Shown here: in pieces, positions 31,031 through 41,538 of the stretch | Numbering within the stretch: position 1 is the first letter of the stretch | Layout: each line of letters begins with the position of its first letter | Origin: Pseudovibrio sp. JCM 19062 | GTDB lineage: Bacteria; Pseudomonadota; Alphaproteobacteria; Rhizobiales; Stappiaceae | Length of the DNA stretch: 64,000 nt | Direction of reading: 5' to 3' | Assembly: GCA_001310715.1 (NCBI GenBank) | Contig: BAXV01000002.1 | Span: 91,999-155,998 of the forward strand | Made by a program: the position numbers and the translations under genes | Notes under the pieces: model-generated | The model's input: the letters and a program-made list of their open reading frames with translations, nothing else | The model's database searches: none | What the model was told of the DNA's origin: nothing

Positions 31031-31943
31031 TTGAGGTCCGATATCTCCACCCAGAGCAAAATCATCGATATTGCAGAAAAGCGTGCCCGACAAGGGTTGC
31101 TGGCTGCTGATGGCCGCTCTGAAAAACCCCGCGTTCCGCTTTCTGTGTTCATCATTGCAATGAATGAAGAAGACCGGATCGGGCAGACAATTGCCAGCTG
31201 CATTCATTGCTGATGAAGTCATTGTGATTGATAGCGGGTCCACTGACCGGACGGTTCCGCTTGCCCAGCGTATGGGCGCGCGCGTGCTGCACCATGACTG
31301 GAACGGATACGGCCTGCAAAAGCGGTTTGGGGAAGACCAGTGCCGGAATGACTGGATCTTGAACATTGATGCGGACGAGGTGGTGACGCCTGCCCTGCGC
31401 GACGAGATACTGGGGCTCTTCCAGACCTCTGTGCTTACGCAGAACGATTTTTGGGAAGTGGATATTTGTGATGTGTGGCCGCACGAGAGCACTGCGGCAA
31501 AGCACGCTTACTCGCACAAGCAAATCCGGCTTTACCGCAGGAGCGTTGGTCGGTTTGCTGCCAGTGCAGTTCACGATACGGTGCGCCCGCCCGGTGATGC
31601 CAGAGTGGGTATGCTGAAGGGGCATATGGACCATCGCAGTATGCCCAGCATCACATTCCACTTTGAAAAGATGAACCGCTACTCTTCCATGCAAGTGCAA
31701 GAGATGCACAGGCGCGGGCGCAGGCTCTCAAGGTCTCGGCTTCTTTACGAATTCCCCTTTGCGTTTTTGAAGGGATATTTAGTGCGCGGTTACTGCCGCT
31801 ATGGCTGGTGGGGCCTGATTGCCTCCACCAACTATGCGGTGGGCCGGTATTTGCGACTAGCGAAATCGATTGAGGCGGAGCTGATGGCGAAGGCGGGCAA
31901 GGCCGGGGAAGAAACTGGTGATGGGCAACGGGAAAATGGGTGA
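31031..31943 (+). CDS. Family 2 glycosyltransferase (WaaE/KdtX-like), one frame break
   Basis: This GT2 enzyme resembles the lipopolysaccharide core beta-1,4-glucosyltransferases. The nucleotide-sugar motifs are VFIIAMNEEDRI at the start and VIVIDSGSTD, then LNIDADEVV (DxD-type metal site). The C-terminus has the basic amphipathic RGYCRYGWWGL segment typical of the WaaE group. The frame shifts near 31185. The start is a TTG at 31031 by open frame; this is weakly supported. It acts at the cytoplasmic face of the inner membrane. A second GT2 gene follows in the same direction about 120 bases on. Confidence 0.8.
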
Positions 31944-32060
31944 TGCCACAGTGCGTCCGGAGATGCCGTTTTCGGGGTGAACACAGGATAGACAGAGGCC
32001 GAGCGCGGGATGCCTCCTGCTTTGGTGATAAACCATGTTGGCAGACAGGTGAGCGGTACT

Positions 32061-33022
32061 ATGGCAGGAAAGCAAATGCAGGATCCTCCCCCACTTGTGA
32101 GCGTGTTGATCCCCGCCCGCAATGCTGCAAACACTCTTTGGGAGACGCTGAGCAGTTTGCGGGCGCAAAGCTTTAAAGACTTTGCGGTTGTGCTGGTGGA
32201 TGATGCCTCCAGTGATAACACGCGGGCTATCGGCGAGCAGTTTGCGGAGTACTTTCCTAAGGGGCGCTTCCAGATTCTACAGGGGCCAGGGAAAGGAATT
32301 TCCGCTGCGCTTAATCTGGGTCTTGCTGCCATTCAAAGCCCGTTGGTTGCACGCTTAGATGCGGATGATCTTTCCGAGCCGCTGCGACTGGAGCGCCAGT
32401 TGCGGATTATGGACCGCAACCCAGACTGGCTGCTGTGTGGGACGGAGGTTTCGGTGATTGATGCGGATGGGCAGGTCATTGACCAGATGCAGTGCCCGAA
32501 GAGTTCCGTGGAGATCCGCAAACACCTCTATGAGAAATGCTGTTTGCACCATCCGACCATCATGTTTCGCCGTGATGTGGTGACGGCGATTGGGGGGTAT
32601 CGTTCGCAGTTTGATGGTGCGGAAGACTATGACCTTTATCTGCGTTTGCTCGAGGTTGGTAAGATTGGCGCTCTCAATGAGCGGCTGGTCCGGTATCGGT
32701 TGCATCCCGGCCAAGTGACAGCCAGTATCGGGCGGCCTTATCGGCTGGTTGCTGATATGACGCTGCTTTCGGCAATCGCTCGCTTGCATGGTGAGGAGGA
32801 GCCGACGTTCACGAAGGAAACACTGGCGATGATTTGGGGCGTGCGCTGCGTGCGGAAATCAAGCAGCGTGGGTTTACCTTTCTCTCCCCCAAAGTGGCGC
32901 GGCATGTGGCTCAGCGGATCAAGAAAAACAATGCGGGGATGGAACGCCTGAAGGGCTTGCTCTTTACCCAAAACGCAAAGGCGCGCAACTACAAGGAAGC
33001 CGCCAAAGCGTTGCTGGTGTGA
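32061..33022 (+). CDS. Family 2 glycosyltransferase, frame break near C-terminus
   Basis: This is a second GT2 glycosyltransferase with the GT-A fold: VSVLIPARNAANTLWETLSS at the N-terminus, VLVDDASSDNTR, the DxD-type RLDADDLSEP, and GAEDYDLYLRLL before the acceptor region. The frame changes near 32835, where the family reads LGRALRAEIKQRGF; the end is at 33022. I chose the ATG at 32061; an upstream ATG at 32010 gives 17 more residues. It is likely involved in polysaccharide or LPS decoration with its upstream neighbour. Sugar and acceptor are unknown. Confidence 0.8.
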
Positions 33023-33080
33023 GGCTTGCTTACTGTGCCTGAACGGGGTGTACTTGTGTGCCCTGTAGGTGACTTAGTTT

Positions 33081-34347
33081 TTAATCACTATGGGCGTTAA
33101 TCCAGTCGCGAACCATTTGCTCTCCTTCAGTGATCTGTGTGGGGGTGAGACGCTTCAATATTTCAGTGCGATTTCTTATCGCTAATTTATTTCCCTGCTT
33201 CGCAGCAAGCTGTGCCACATGAAGCTATTACATAATCTCTTGGTACCCCATCCCCCAATAGGTACATGACGCCCAAATTATTCTGGGCTTCACTATGGCC
33301 AAGTTCTGCGCCCTTGCTAAACCACTCAAATGCTTTGGCAGGATCTCTTTGCACTCCGGCACCGTTCACATACATCAAGCCTAAACTGTTCTGCGCCCAA
33401 ACAGACCCATTTCGTACAGCTTTCTGAAACCAATCAAATGCCTTGGAGTAGTCTTGCGGGACTCCTTCGCCTCTTACGTACAATGAACCTAGATTATGCT
33501 GGGCCATAGGTACGCCGTTTAACGCAGCCTTCTGATACCATTCGAACGCTTTTGCGTAGTCTCGCGGCACACCCTTACCGTTTTGGTAGGAGGCACCTAA
33601 ATTGCTCTGGGCTTCACTGTCACCAAGGTCTGCGCCCTTACGAAACCACTCAAACGCTTTGGCGTAATCTTGCGGGACTCCTGCCCCCCTTACATACATT
33701 AAACCCAGATTATTCGGCGCCAAATGGGAACCATTTCGTACAGCTTTCTGAAACCACTCAAACGCTTCGGCATAATCCGTTTGCACGCCAACGCCGTTTA
33801 AATACATTAGGCCTAAGCTATTTTGCGCTTTCGGACTGCCATTAGTGGCTGCGTGGCGAAACCAGTCGAAGGCTTTGGTGTAATCCTGAGACACCCCTTC
33901 GCCATTATAATGCATTAAACCTATGTGATACTGGGCTTTAGGGTGGCCCTGAGAGGCTGCCTGGCGAAACCATTCGAGCGCTTTAGCATAATCCTGCTGC
34001 ACTCCCTGGCCGACGTGATACATGACACCTAGATTGTACTGTGCACCAGAAGAGCCTGTGCTGCTGGTTGGCGATACCATTCAAGCGCTCTTAGATAATC
34101 CTGCTGCACCCCCTCGCCATTGGCAAATATTACTCCAAGACGAAATTGAAGACGACTATCTTCAGTTGCATTCGCTAGATCGATGCAGGCTGATAGGTTT
34201 TCTCTATTCTCGCCCACAGGATCACGTCGGCATTCTTCAAGAGTTTGCGAACCTGCCACCGTATTCCAGCCAAGAAAAGCGAACAGCGCAAGTAGAAATA
34301 GCAAAGCGGACAGAGAGAAAAAGAGTAGCAATTTTTTTGTGAGGCAT
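33081..34347 (-). CDS. Sel1-like (TPR) repeat protein, membrane-anchored, several frame breaks
   Basis: This is a Sel1-repeat protein with eight or more 36-residue repeats of the form A-x2-NLG-x-MY-x2-G-x-GV-x2-DY-x-KA-x2-W-x2-KA. Such proteins scaffold complexes, often at the envelope. The N-terminus (MPHKKLLLFFSLSALLFLLA) is a signal anchor, and the ATG at 34347 has GGAGGAG upstream. Frame changes occur at an A run near 34332-34337, near 34065, and twice near 33205-33225. The restored C-terminus (RTEILKRLTPTQITEGEQMV) is the usual Sel1 protein tail and ends at 33081. Repeats vary little, so they invite recombination as well as assembly error. Confidence 0.8.
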
Positions 34348-34510
34348 AGCTCCTCCCCTTGCCGTAATTCTAACTACTTAAAGTTGAGTTTTGCAAATCC
34401 AGTTTCTTTTCTGGCCTAGGCTCTGCTGGTGTAAGGCTGTGCTCACCATCCTTGAGCGGAGTGTGAGCGTCCAGTCTGGAGCCGAGGGGGTGTCCCTTCA
34501 GGTCTGCGCT

Positions 34511-34947
34511 TTAGGTGGGCTTGGTCCACTGTGCCAGTTCTATGGTGATTTGTTCGGGACCGGATATGAACACCAGCTTTCTGTCGTTGAACTCCATCAC
34601 ATCCGAGCGGGCTTTAAATCCGGCTGCCTGAAGTTTGGCCAGTATTTCATCGAGGTCTTTGACTGCAAAACACAGGTGGTTGTAGCCTGTCCTGCAGAGG
34701 TTTTCGGGGTGTGGCTCGACGTGGGGCTGCGGGTTGCGGTAGTGCAGAAGCTGGATTTCGAAGCGTGGGGTGTGTCCTTTCAAGACCAGCGTGATGTGAT
34801 CTGCCTCCAAATCGGGAATATCCATGTAATTCGAGAGGACGGGGCCAGAGATCACCAGCGCTTGGCGACCTCAAAGTCGAGAAGAGAGAAGAAGGAACGG
34901 GCTTCAGTCAGGTCACGGACAACTACTGTCATGTGGTCGGGATGCAT
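34511..34947 (-). CDS. VOC (glyoxalase/bleomycin-resistance) family protein, one frame break
   Basis: This metal-dependent VOC-fold protein has about 145 residues. N-terminal MHPDHMTVVVRDLTEARSF gives the first metal-binding His, then RTGYNHLCFAVKDLDEILAKL in the second half-fold. An extra or missing base near 34862 separates the two. The ATG at 34947 has GGAGAG at a good distance. The family includes glyoxalases, dioxygenases and epimerases, so the reaction is undetermined. Confidence 0.72.
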
Positions 34948-35037
34948 ATCATTTCTCTCCTAAATCGCCCCTCCTGATTTGGAGACACCCTTTCTAACAA
35001 GCTCACCTGTTGCCGGAGCCTGCGCTCCGCACTCGTT

Positions 35038-36161
35038 TCACTCGGAGACGAGCATGTGGTCGATCATACCCTGTATCTTGTGGGAGCCGCTGACGAAGTC
35101 ATCCCAGAGGCTCATGAGCGCATCATCATAGTTCTCTGCGATCTGCTGGATGTTAAAGAGGCGGATCACCCTTGCGCGTCCAGCCTCTGCCATGTCCTGA
35201 CGCAATGACGGGTTGTCAGCGAGGTCGAGGAGTGCTGTGGCGATCTCTTTGGGGCTCGCGGGTTGATCACCTTGCCGGTTTCCCCCACCGCCTCCCATAG
35301 GCCGCCGGAGTGGGTGGTGATGACGGCAGCGCCGCAGCTCATGGCCTCAATCGCGGTCCGTCCAAACCCTTCCGCCACGATGGAGGGGACCACTGCAATG
35401 GACGATCTGGCGACCCTTTCCTGAACATCAGGTGCGCTGAGATTGGTTTCAATGGAAACGCTGGCTGTGCGGTTTGAGAGCATTTGGCGGAGCGTATTTT
35501 CCGTTGAGCGTTCGCCTTCGTCTGTGACTGCGAGTACGAGGTTCAATGTCCAGCCTGCACGTTCCAGCCGGTCGGCACAGGCGAGCCATGCCTGGGCGAG
35601 GTCGAAGACACCTTTGTCTTCGCGGGCTCGGCCCACATAGATCACCGAGTTTTCCTTTGGGGCCGGTGCCACATTTCGCAATCTATGCCGTTGGGGACGA
35701 CGACACTGCGTGCTCTTACGCCAGTGAAGTTTTCGCAGAAGTTATTGCGGGCATCTTCGCGACCCAGACGATGCCCGCGAGTCGGTTCATTTTGCGCGTG
35801 TATTTCCAGCGCTTGTACGCGCTGTTGCGCTCGAACCTGCCATGGCGATGCAAGACAACGGGTATGCCGGGGAAGTCCGAGGTGATCTGGAATGCCGTTT
35901 CAAGGTGCTGGTGCACCACAATCAGGTGTGGGCCAAACTCTGACAAGGGATCGTAGAACTTGGCGGGGGTTGGCTTCCCACCCGGTGCAGTTACAGGGAA
36001 AACATCAACATCATCAAACAGGTCTTCCTCGCCGCCGGTAAAAATGCGCAGGTTTCTTTTGTTCTGGCTATGCAGGGCCAGTTCGTGAGCACACAGTCGA
36101 TTGATGTGGCTCGAGACTGGCAAAAGTGCATGTTACGCGGCATTACAATTGCAGTTCTCAA
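35038..36161 (-). CDS. Family 4 glycosyltransferase, several frame breaks
   Basis: This GT-B fold glycosyltransferase makes a cell-surface glycan. The donor domain shows the family E-x7-E (EGFGRTAIEAMSCG), after VIYVGRAREDKGVFDLAQAW. The N-terminal half has HLIVVHQHLETAFQITSDFP and VLHRHGRFERNSAYKRWKY. The frame shifts near 36100, 35680 and 35250. The real N-terminus appears to be LRTAIVMPRNMHF, read from about 36161 (TTG or GTG start, uncertain). Joined length is about 375 residues. It is separated from the GT2 pair by the Sel1 and VOC genes on the same strand. Confidence 0.77.
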
Positions 36162-36393
36162 AACGGCCCCCAGTATTATGTTTGCATCCAGCAAAGCTGG
36201 AAGTGCGGAGGCTGTACATTCCTTAAAAGTCTTCCTGCCAAATTTGGGGGTGTTTCTTTAAGGAGGCATTTTCCGGGCGATCTTGCCCACGGCATCTGTG
36301 TGAGCGGGTGCGCTTGGCGCTTGTAATTGGCCGAAAACAAAGGCATTAGAGCTGCGGTTGTGGCTGATGGGAGCCTCAGTGGTCTTGAGCAGA

Positions 36394-37664
36394 ATGGATG
36401 GGTCTTTGACAAAGCGCGTTGCAATCATCGGAGCAGGTCCGGCTGGACTGTTTGCCGCTCAACATCTGGCTGAGGCCGGAGTGTCTGTGAGCCTGTTTGA
36501 TCAGCGCCCGTCACCTGCCCGCAAGTTTCTAATGGCCGGTCTTGGCGGCCTTAATCTGACGCATAGCGAGGATTTGGAGGCTTTTCTTGACCGTTACCGC
36601 CCTGCCCATGCGCAGTTGCTACAGTCCGTGCGAGACTTTCCGCCTGCTGCGCTGCGGGAGTGGAGTGCGGGGTTGGATGAGCCGACCTTTGCCGGGTCCA
36701 GCGGCAAGGTGTTTCCCAAAAGCTTCAAGGCCTCCCCTCTTTTGCGCAATTGGTTGAGATTGCTTGATCAGCATGGTGTGACGTTGCACTCCAACACCCG
36801 TTGGCATGGCTTTGATGGGGACGGGGCGCTGTTGCTTCAGAAAGGTGACGGGCCGATCCAGTCCCAATCCTTTGATGCAGTGTTGCTGGCGCTCGGTGGT
36901 GGGTCCTGGGCAAGCTTGGGTCTGACGGAGCGTGGGTCTCAATACTGCGCGAGCACCAGATTGAGGTGAAAGAGCTGCTGCCTGCCAATTGCGGGTTTGA
37001 GATTGCATTTTCCGAGCACTTCAAAGAACGGTACAAAGGCACGCCGCTGAAGAAGATTGCCGTTTCGCACGCAGGCAAGCGTGTTGTTGGTGATGCCATG
37101 CTGGATGCCACAGGCATTGAGGGCGGCGTTGTCTACGCGCTTTCTGCTGATTTGCGCGATGCGCTTCTTGCGAATGGCACGACGCAGATTGAGATTGATC
37201 TGAAGCCGGATGTTTCTGCTGACAAGCTTACTGCCAAGCTGGCGCGTCCGCGTGGCAAACAATCCATGAGCAACTTCTTGCGCAAAGCAACGGGTCTGCC
37301 AACGGCTGCCATTGCTTTGATGCGCGAGGCTGGTCCGCTACCAGTAGAGCCAGAGGCGTTGGCGGCGCGTATTAAGGCCTTGCCGTTGCAGGTAACTGCG
37401 CCGCGGCCTATCGACCGGGCCATCTCCAGCGCGGGCGGTATTTCGTTTGACGAGATCAACGAGCACTACATGCTCACCAAACTACCGGGTGTGTTCGTGG
37501 CCGGTGAGATGCTGGATTGGGAGGCACCGACGGGCGGCTACCTGCTACAAGCTGTTTTTGCAACGGGGCGCTCTGCTGCCTTGGCATTGCGTCCTATCTT
37601 CAAGCCTGACGGGTTTGGAACTGGCGTCTGTAGGATGTTGGCGTTGTGCCGTATTTGCCTCTGA
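36394..37664 (+). CDS. HI0933-like flavoprotein (TIGR03862 type), one frame break
   Basis: This is an NAD(P)/FAD-dependent flavoprotein of the HI0933/BaiN superfamily. The FAD-binding Rossmann motif is VAIIGAGPAGLFAAQHLAEA, followed by KFLMAGLGGLNLTHSED (the G-G-R-C-N-x-T-like motif modified to GGLNLTHSE), and the C-terminal FAD segment is GVFVAGEMLDWEAPTGGYLL. The frame breaks near 36935. Substitution of the usual RCN by LN separates it from the family member at 51388. The 3' end overlaps a convergent AraC fragment, so the true stop may be slightly earlier. Substrate unknown. Confidence 0.78.
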
Positions 37665-37863
37665 AGTGATGGCGCAAGGTGGCGGCTGAACCGAACCCGC
37701 ACAGGTGGGAAAGGTTTTCCATGTCCATGGTTTCTTCCGCTTCCAGCAGATGCTTTGCGGTTTCCAGCTGTTTGGCTCGCCGCCATTCAGCAGGCGCTTG
37801 TCCGGTGACCTTTGAAAATTTGCGGATGAAAGTGCGCTGACTCATGCCCATGTGTGTTGCCAT
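37600..37863 (-). pseudogene. AraC-family regulator reduced to the DNA-binding domain
   Basis: Only an 88-residue C-terminal AraC HTH domain remains: MATHMGMSQRTFIRKFSKVT and the second helix-turn-helix LCGFGSAATLRHHFR. No effector domain is found upstream, since the sequence before it has stops in all frames; in-frame codons (FTVPEMATHM) suggest that the coding region once went further. It overlaps the end of the flavoprotein gene. It may still bind DNA or be a remnant. Confidence 0.55.
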
Positions 37864-37926
37864 TTCAGGAACGGTGAAGGCAATGAACTGGTTACTTCAC
37901 AAGCTGAAGAAGTCGCCTAAATTACA

Positions 37927-37951
37927 AGCACCGAGGTTGGGCCTCGGTGCT
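37927..37951 (-). terminator. 10-bp hairpin after the lipoprotein gene
   Basis: AGCACCGAGG / CCTCGGTGCT with a 5-base loop lies about 22 bases beyond the lipoprotein stop. On the minus strand it is followed by TTGTAATTT, a weak T run. The same stem recurs at 38471-38502. Confidence 0.65.
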
Positions 37952-37973
37952 CACCCACGATGGTATTGCTCGC

Positions 37974-38357
37974 TTAGCTTTTCTTCTTCTTTGCCTTCTG
38001 GAACATCGGCTTCATTTTCTCATCCTCGCGCGCCATCTTGCAAAGTTGCGCTGAAGTCTTGTCTTTGTAGGCTTTGGTGTAATGACTATATCGTTCAAAG
38101 ACGGTCTTTACATACTCTTTAACGGCACATTCTCTATTTGACTTTTTACTTGTTAAACATACAAGCATTGCTGTTTGCATCAGCAAATCCTGGTTCTTCA
38201 ACTCCATCGAAGGGCAATGTTTTTCAATGTATTCTGCTCTTGCCACCTTATCTGCCTGATCAACAAACAGATCCGGTAAGGAAGACCGTGCGGTTACACA
38301 TCCGCTCAACACCACCGCTGCCACCAGCATAGATAATAATTTCAAATAATTATTCAT
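37974..38357 (-). CDS. Small outer-membrane or periplasmic lipoprotein
   Basis: This 127-residue protein has a type II signal peptide with lipobox VVLSGC, so Cys at about residue 20 should be lipidated. The mature part is charged with a lysine-rich tail (MFQKAKKKKS) and several Cys residues (HCPS, LVCLT, RECAV, QLCK) that might form disulfides. I chose the ATG at 38357 because GGAGC lies about 9 bases upstream. I do not recognise the family. It stands alone between two hairpins of the same sequence. Confidence 0.7.
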   Translation of the reverse strand: MNNYLKLLSMLVAAVVLSGCVTARSSLPDLFVDQADKVARAEYIEKHCPSMELKNQDLLMQTAMLVCLTSKKSNRECAVKEYVKTVFERYSHYTKAYKDKTSAQLCKMAREDEKMKPMFQKAKKKKS

Positions 38358-38463
38358 AATATTAGCTCCCATAGCAAATTAGAGCTAATTAGATGCATTA
38401 GACACACAATGCAACTTAAAGGTGAAGTTCAATCTATCTCCCTCACAGGGCTGCAGCTACACA

Positions 38464-38575
38464 TAAAAAAAAGCACCGAGGTGGGAGGTGACCTCGGTGC
38501 TTATCAAAACAGGTCTCAAAGACCGCTTGGGAGGAGGAGATGCGGCCTTTAAAATCGTCGGGCAAGACAACCCGC
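38464..38575 (-). ncRNA. Candidate small RNA with anti-Shine-Dalgarno loops (cuckoo/CcsR-like)
   Basis: On the minus strand the 3' end is an excellent terminator: a 12-bp stem (AAGCACCGAGGT / ACCTCGGTGCTT) with loop CACCTCCC and eight or more T. Upstream a hairpin GGCCGC / GCGGTC has the loop ATCTCCTCCTCCCAA, and before that CGGG-8-CCCG forms a third stem. Two successive loops carry CCUCCC anti-Shine-Dalgarno sequences, the architecture of the alphaproteobacterial cuckoo/alpha-r14/CcsR RNAs. No protein gene feeds into this terminator. The 5' end is not defined by sequence. Confidence 0.65.
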
Positions 38576-39233
38576 TTTGGGAAAGGATGGCCTACCAAGC
38601 AATGGAAGTAAGCCACCCTATAGTTGTTCACATAGTGAAATGCGAATAATCCTAGATCAGGACTTATTATTGTTTTTATAGTTCTGACTGCAATGCAGCC
38701 AATACTTAACGACACCCAATAGAATACTGTTTTATTGTTCTTAAAGGTATCATGATCTTGTTATCATCCGGTTGCCAGATATGGTGAACAAACACTTAGC
38801 TGACCGCCGTTGAAGACAGGCGCCTAATGGCAAAATGAGGTGTGAGCATGGCGAAATGCGGCGCTTTGGTGGCGCAGTGTCGCCAGCTTGTCGCAGATGA
38901 AAGCAGCGTGTTTTCAATGACCTGTTTCGTGTGGTGTTCACTACCCCTTCGCTCTCCCACAAAAGAAGTAATCGCAACTATTTGAGTGCCTGCGATCGTT
39001 CAAATAATGTTTTACTTGGCGTTTGAGTCGGATAAGCGAAATTCATCGGAGAAACAACAGATACAAATACTGGAGGCAGATCTTAATGATTTGGCGCAAA
39101 GCGGAATCATTGACTCCTTACTGAATACATGCGTCAACTATCTTTACGTTGTTTAAGGTTTGGCTTCCGACGTCTTTAAAAAAGGACACTTGCATTGCAG
39201 GAGGCCCCGGGACAGCGCGGGAGGGGTTTCATT
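38576..39233. other. Intergenic region between the small RNA and the Liv-type operon
   Basis: About 660 bases without a supported protein. It should contain the small RNA promoter (reading left) and the operon promoter (reading right). No other hairpin stands out. Confidence 0.45.
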
Positions 39234-40432
39234 ATGTATAAGTTAGTTCGGGCCACGGCGCTTAGTCTGGCGGCCAGCGTATTTGCACTTTCATTTTCAT
39301 CCAGTATTTCCTCTGCGGAAGAGCCAATCAAGATCGCCCATGTCTATGGCAAAACAGGACCCTTTGAGGCCTATGCCAAGCAGTCCCATGTGGCTGATGA
39401 TGGGGCTGGAATACGCCACAGGCGGTACCATGGAGATTGATGGCCGCAAGATTGAGGTGATCGAGAAGGACAGCCAGCTCAAGCCGGATATCGGGCGGGC
39501 CATGCTGGCGGAGGCTTACGGCGATGATGAGGTTGATCTGGCTGTGGGACCGGTTTCTTCCGGCGTCGCTCTGGCCATGCTACCGGTGGCGGAGGAGTAC
39601 GAGAAGCTGCTGATTGTGGAGCCAGCTGTTGCTGACAGCATCACCGGCGCAAACTTCAACCGCTATATATTCCGTACCTCACGCAACTCCTCTCAGGATG
39701 CCATTGCAAATGCGGTGGCGCTTGGTCAGGACGGTGCCTCCATCGCCACATTGGCGCAGGATTATGCGTTTGGGCGGGATGGGGTTTCCGCGTTCCGTAC
39801 AGCCATTGCCAAAACCAATGCCAAGCTGGTGTTTGAAGAGTATGCACCGACGGACACCAAGGATTTTACCGCCAGTGCCCAACGTATTTTCGAGGCGCTT
39901 AAAGACCAGCCGGGACGGAAGTTCCTGTTTGTGATCTGGCTGGTGGCGGCAATCCACTTGCAAAGATCAATGCGATGAACCCGGAGCGTTATGGCATCGA
40001 GATTGCGACAGGCGGCAATATTCTGGCAGCGTTGAAAGCCTACAAGGCCATGCCGGGTATGGAAGGGGCGACCTACTATTACTACGAGATCCCGAAAAAT
40101 CCAGTGAACGACTGGCTGGTGAAGGAGCATGAAGCACGTTACGACGGCCCGCCTGACTTCTTTACCGCTGGCGGTATGGCGGCGGGTATTGCGGCTGTGG
40201 AGGCGATCCGCAAGGCCGGGTCAACGGATACGGAAGAGCTGATTGCGGCGATGGAAGGCATGGAGTTTGAGGGACCGAAAGGTCTTATGAAGTTCCGCGC
40301 TGAGGATCATCAGCCTTGCAGTCCATGTATCACTTCAAGATCCGCGTGGACCCAGAGGTGGAATGGGGCATTCCCGAATTGGTGCGGGAGTTGACCATCG
40401 AGGACATGGATATTCCAGTGCAGAACCAATAG
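39234..40432 (+). CDS. Branched-chain amino acid-type ABC binding protein, several frame breaks
   Basis: This is a periplasmic binding protein of the Leu/Ile/Val (Peripla_BP_6) type. A Sec signal peptide ends at SSA-EE (about residue 28) and the mature protein starts PIKIAHVYGKTGPFEAYAKQ. Frame changes are near 39388, 39945 and 40312. Joined length is about 398 residues, normal for the family. GGGAGGGG lies before the ATG at 39234. The ligand is probably an amino acid, amide, urea-like or carboxylate compound. It heads an operon with a BASS transporter and the Liv ATPases and permeases. Confidence 0.83.
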
Positions 40433-40456
40433 CTGCCAAGTTTTGCATCGCTTCAG

Positions 40457-40482
40457 GAGGGAGCGGAATCCTTCGCTTCCTC
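40457..40482 (+). other. Intercistronic hairpin after the binding-protein gene
   Basis: GAGGGAGCG / CGCTTCCTC forms a 9-bp stem with one G-U pair and an 8-base loop. It lies 25 bases after the binding-protein stop and lacks a proper T run, as found for hairpins that stabilise binding-protein mRNA. Confidence 0.5.
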
Positions 40483-40608
40483 TCTCAAATCTCAAAATAT
40501 AACGCTCTGAACCTGTGGGGTTTTTCTGCACAATCGCCGACCTCATCCGCGGCGGCAGTTTAGCAACCTCGCCGGTCTGTCAGAGCGCAGAAGAGCGAAG
40601 TACAGGCC

Positions 40609-41538
40609 ATGGATATTATCATCAAACTGTTTTTGCCGCTTTCGCTGGCGTTCATCATGTTCTCCCTCGGGATCACTCTGACATTGCAAGACTTTAAACG
40701 CGTGGTGCAGATACCGCGAGCGTTTAGCATTGGTATGCTCGGGCAGTTGGTGCTGCTTCCAGCGTCCGCCTTTCTCATCTTGCAGGTGGTGGAGCTGGAG
40801 CCGGCCATGGCGTTTGGTGTAATGTTGCTCGCCTTTGCTCCGGGAGGGGTGACCTCCAACATGCTAACGCGGTTTGGCGGCGGGTCAGTTGCACTAGCTG
40901 TTTCCATAACGGCGATAACCAGTGTGCTGTGCGTTTTGACGGTGCCGGTATTTGCGGCAGCTGCGGCGAGCCATTTTCTCGGTGCGGCGATGCCCAAGAT
41001 CGATGTGACCTCCATTGGAATTTCCATGGCACTGATCACAGCTGTGCCGGTTGCCACGGGTTTGGCTGTCAATCATCTGGCTCCAACGTTCTCCTCGAAG
41101 ATCTCCAAGGCGGTAGAGATCGTCGCCTCTGTGCTGTTTGTGGTGATAGTGCTCGGGGCGCTTGTGACCAACTGGTCGGTGCTGATGGAGAATATTCTGG
41201 AGCTGGGGCCAGTGCTTGTTTTGCTGAATGTGGTGATGCTGACGATCGGGTATGGCGGGGCGAAGATGATGAAGCTTTCCCATCCTGATAGCGTTGCTAT
41301 TGCAATGGAGGTGGGCGTGCAGAACGCCACGCTGGGGATCACGGTAGGTGCCTGATTGCCATGAGCAGCGAACCTTGCCGCCCTATAGTCTGCCTCCGGC
41401 GTTTACGGCATCACCATGTATGCCTGTGCGTTCCTCTTTATCGGCTGGCTGCGCTGGAGAGCCCGGAAAAATCCGGAGCTACGCCCGCAAAGTGAAGCTC
41501 TTAAGGAGCAGGTCATTGAGTATGCAGCAGACACTTGA
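40609..41538 (+). CDS. Bile acid:sodium symporter (BASS) family transporter, frame breaks
   Basis: This is a sodium-coupled organic anion transporter of the BASS/SBF family with about nine membrane helices. Family blocks are FIMFSLGITLTLQDFKR near the N-terminus, APGGVTSNMLTRFGGG and EVGVQNATLGITVG. The frame breaks at about 41350-41400; the restored tail is VYGITMYACAFLFIGWLRWR and it stops at 41538, overlapping livG by 17 bases. Joined length is about 310 residues. The family carries pyruvate, pantothenate, taurocholate-like and other carboxylates. It lies inside an ABC operon, so both may act on the same or related compounds. Confidence 0.78.

Noticed and set aside
33187..34080. The Sel1 tandem repeats as a CRISPR-like or DNA-level satellite.
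   Set aside because: The repeats are protein repeats of 36 residues that drift at the DNA level, not identical DNA repeats with spacers.
38443..38715. A 90-residue minus-strand open frame.
   Set aside because: It covers the anti-SD hairpins and the strong terminator, so the RNA reading explains the sequence better.
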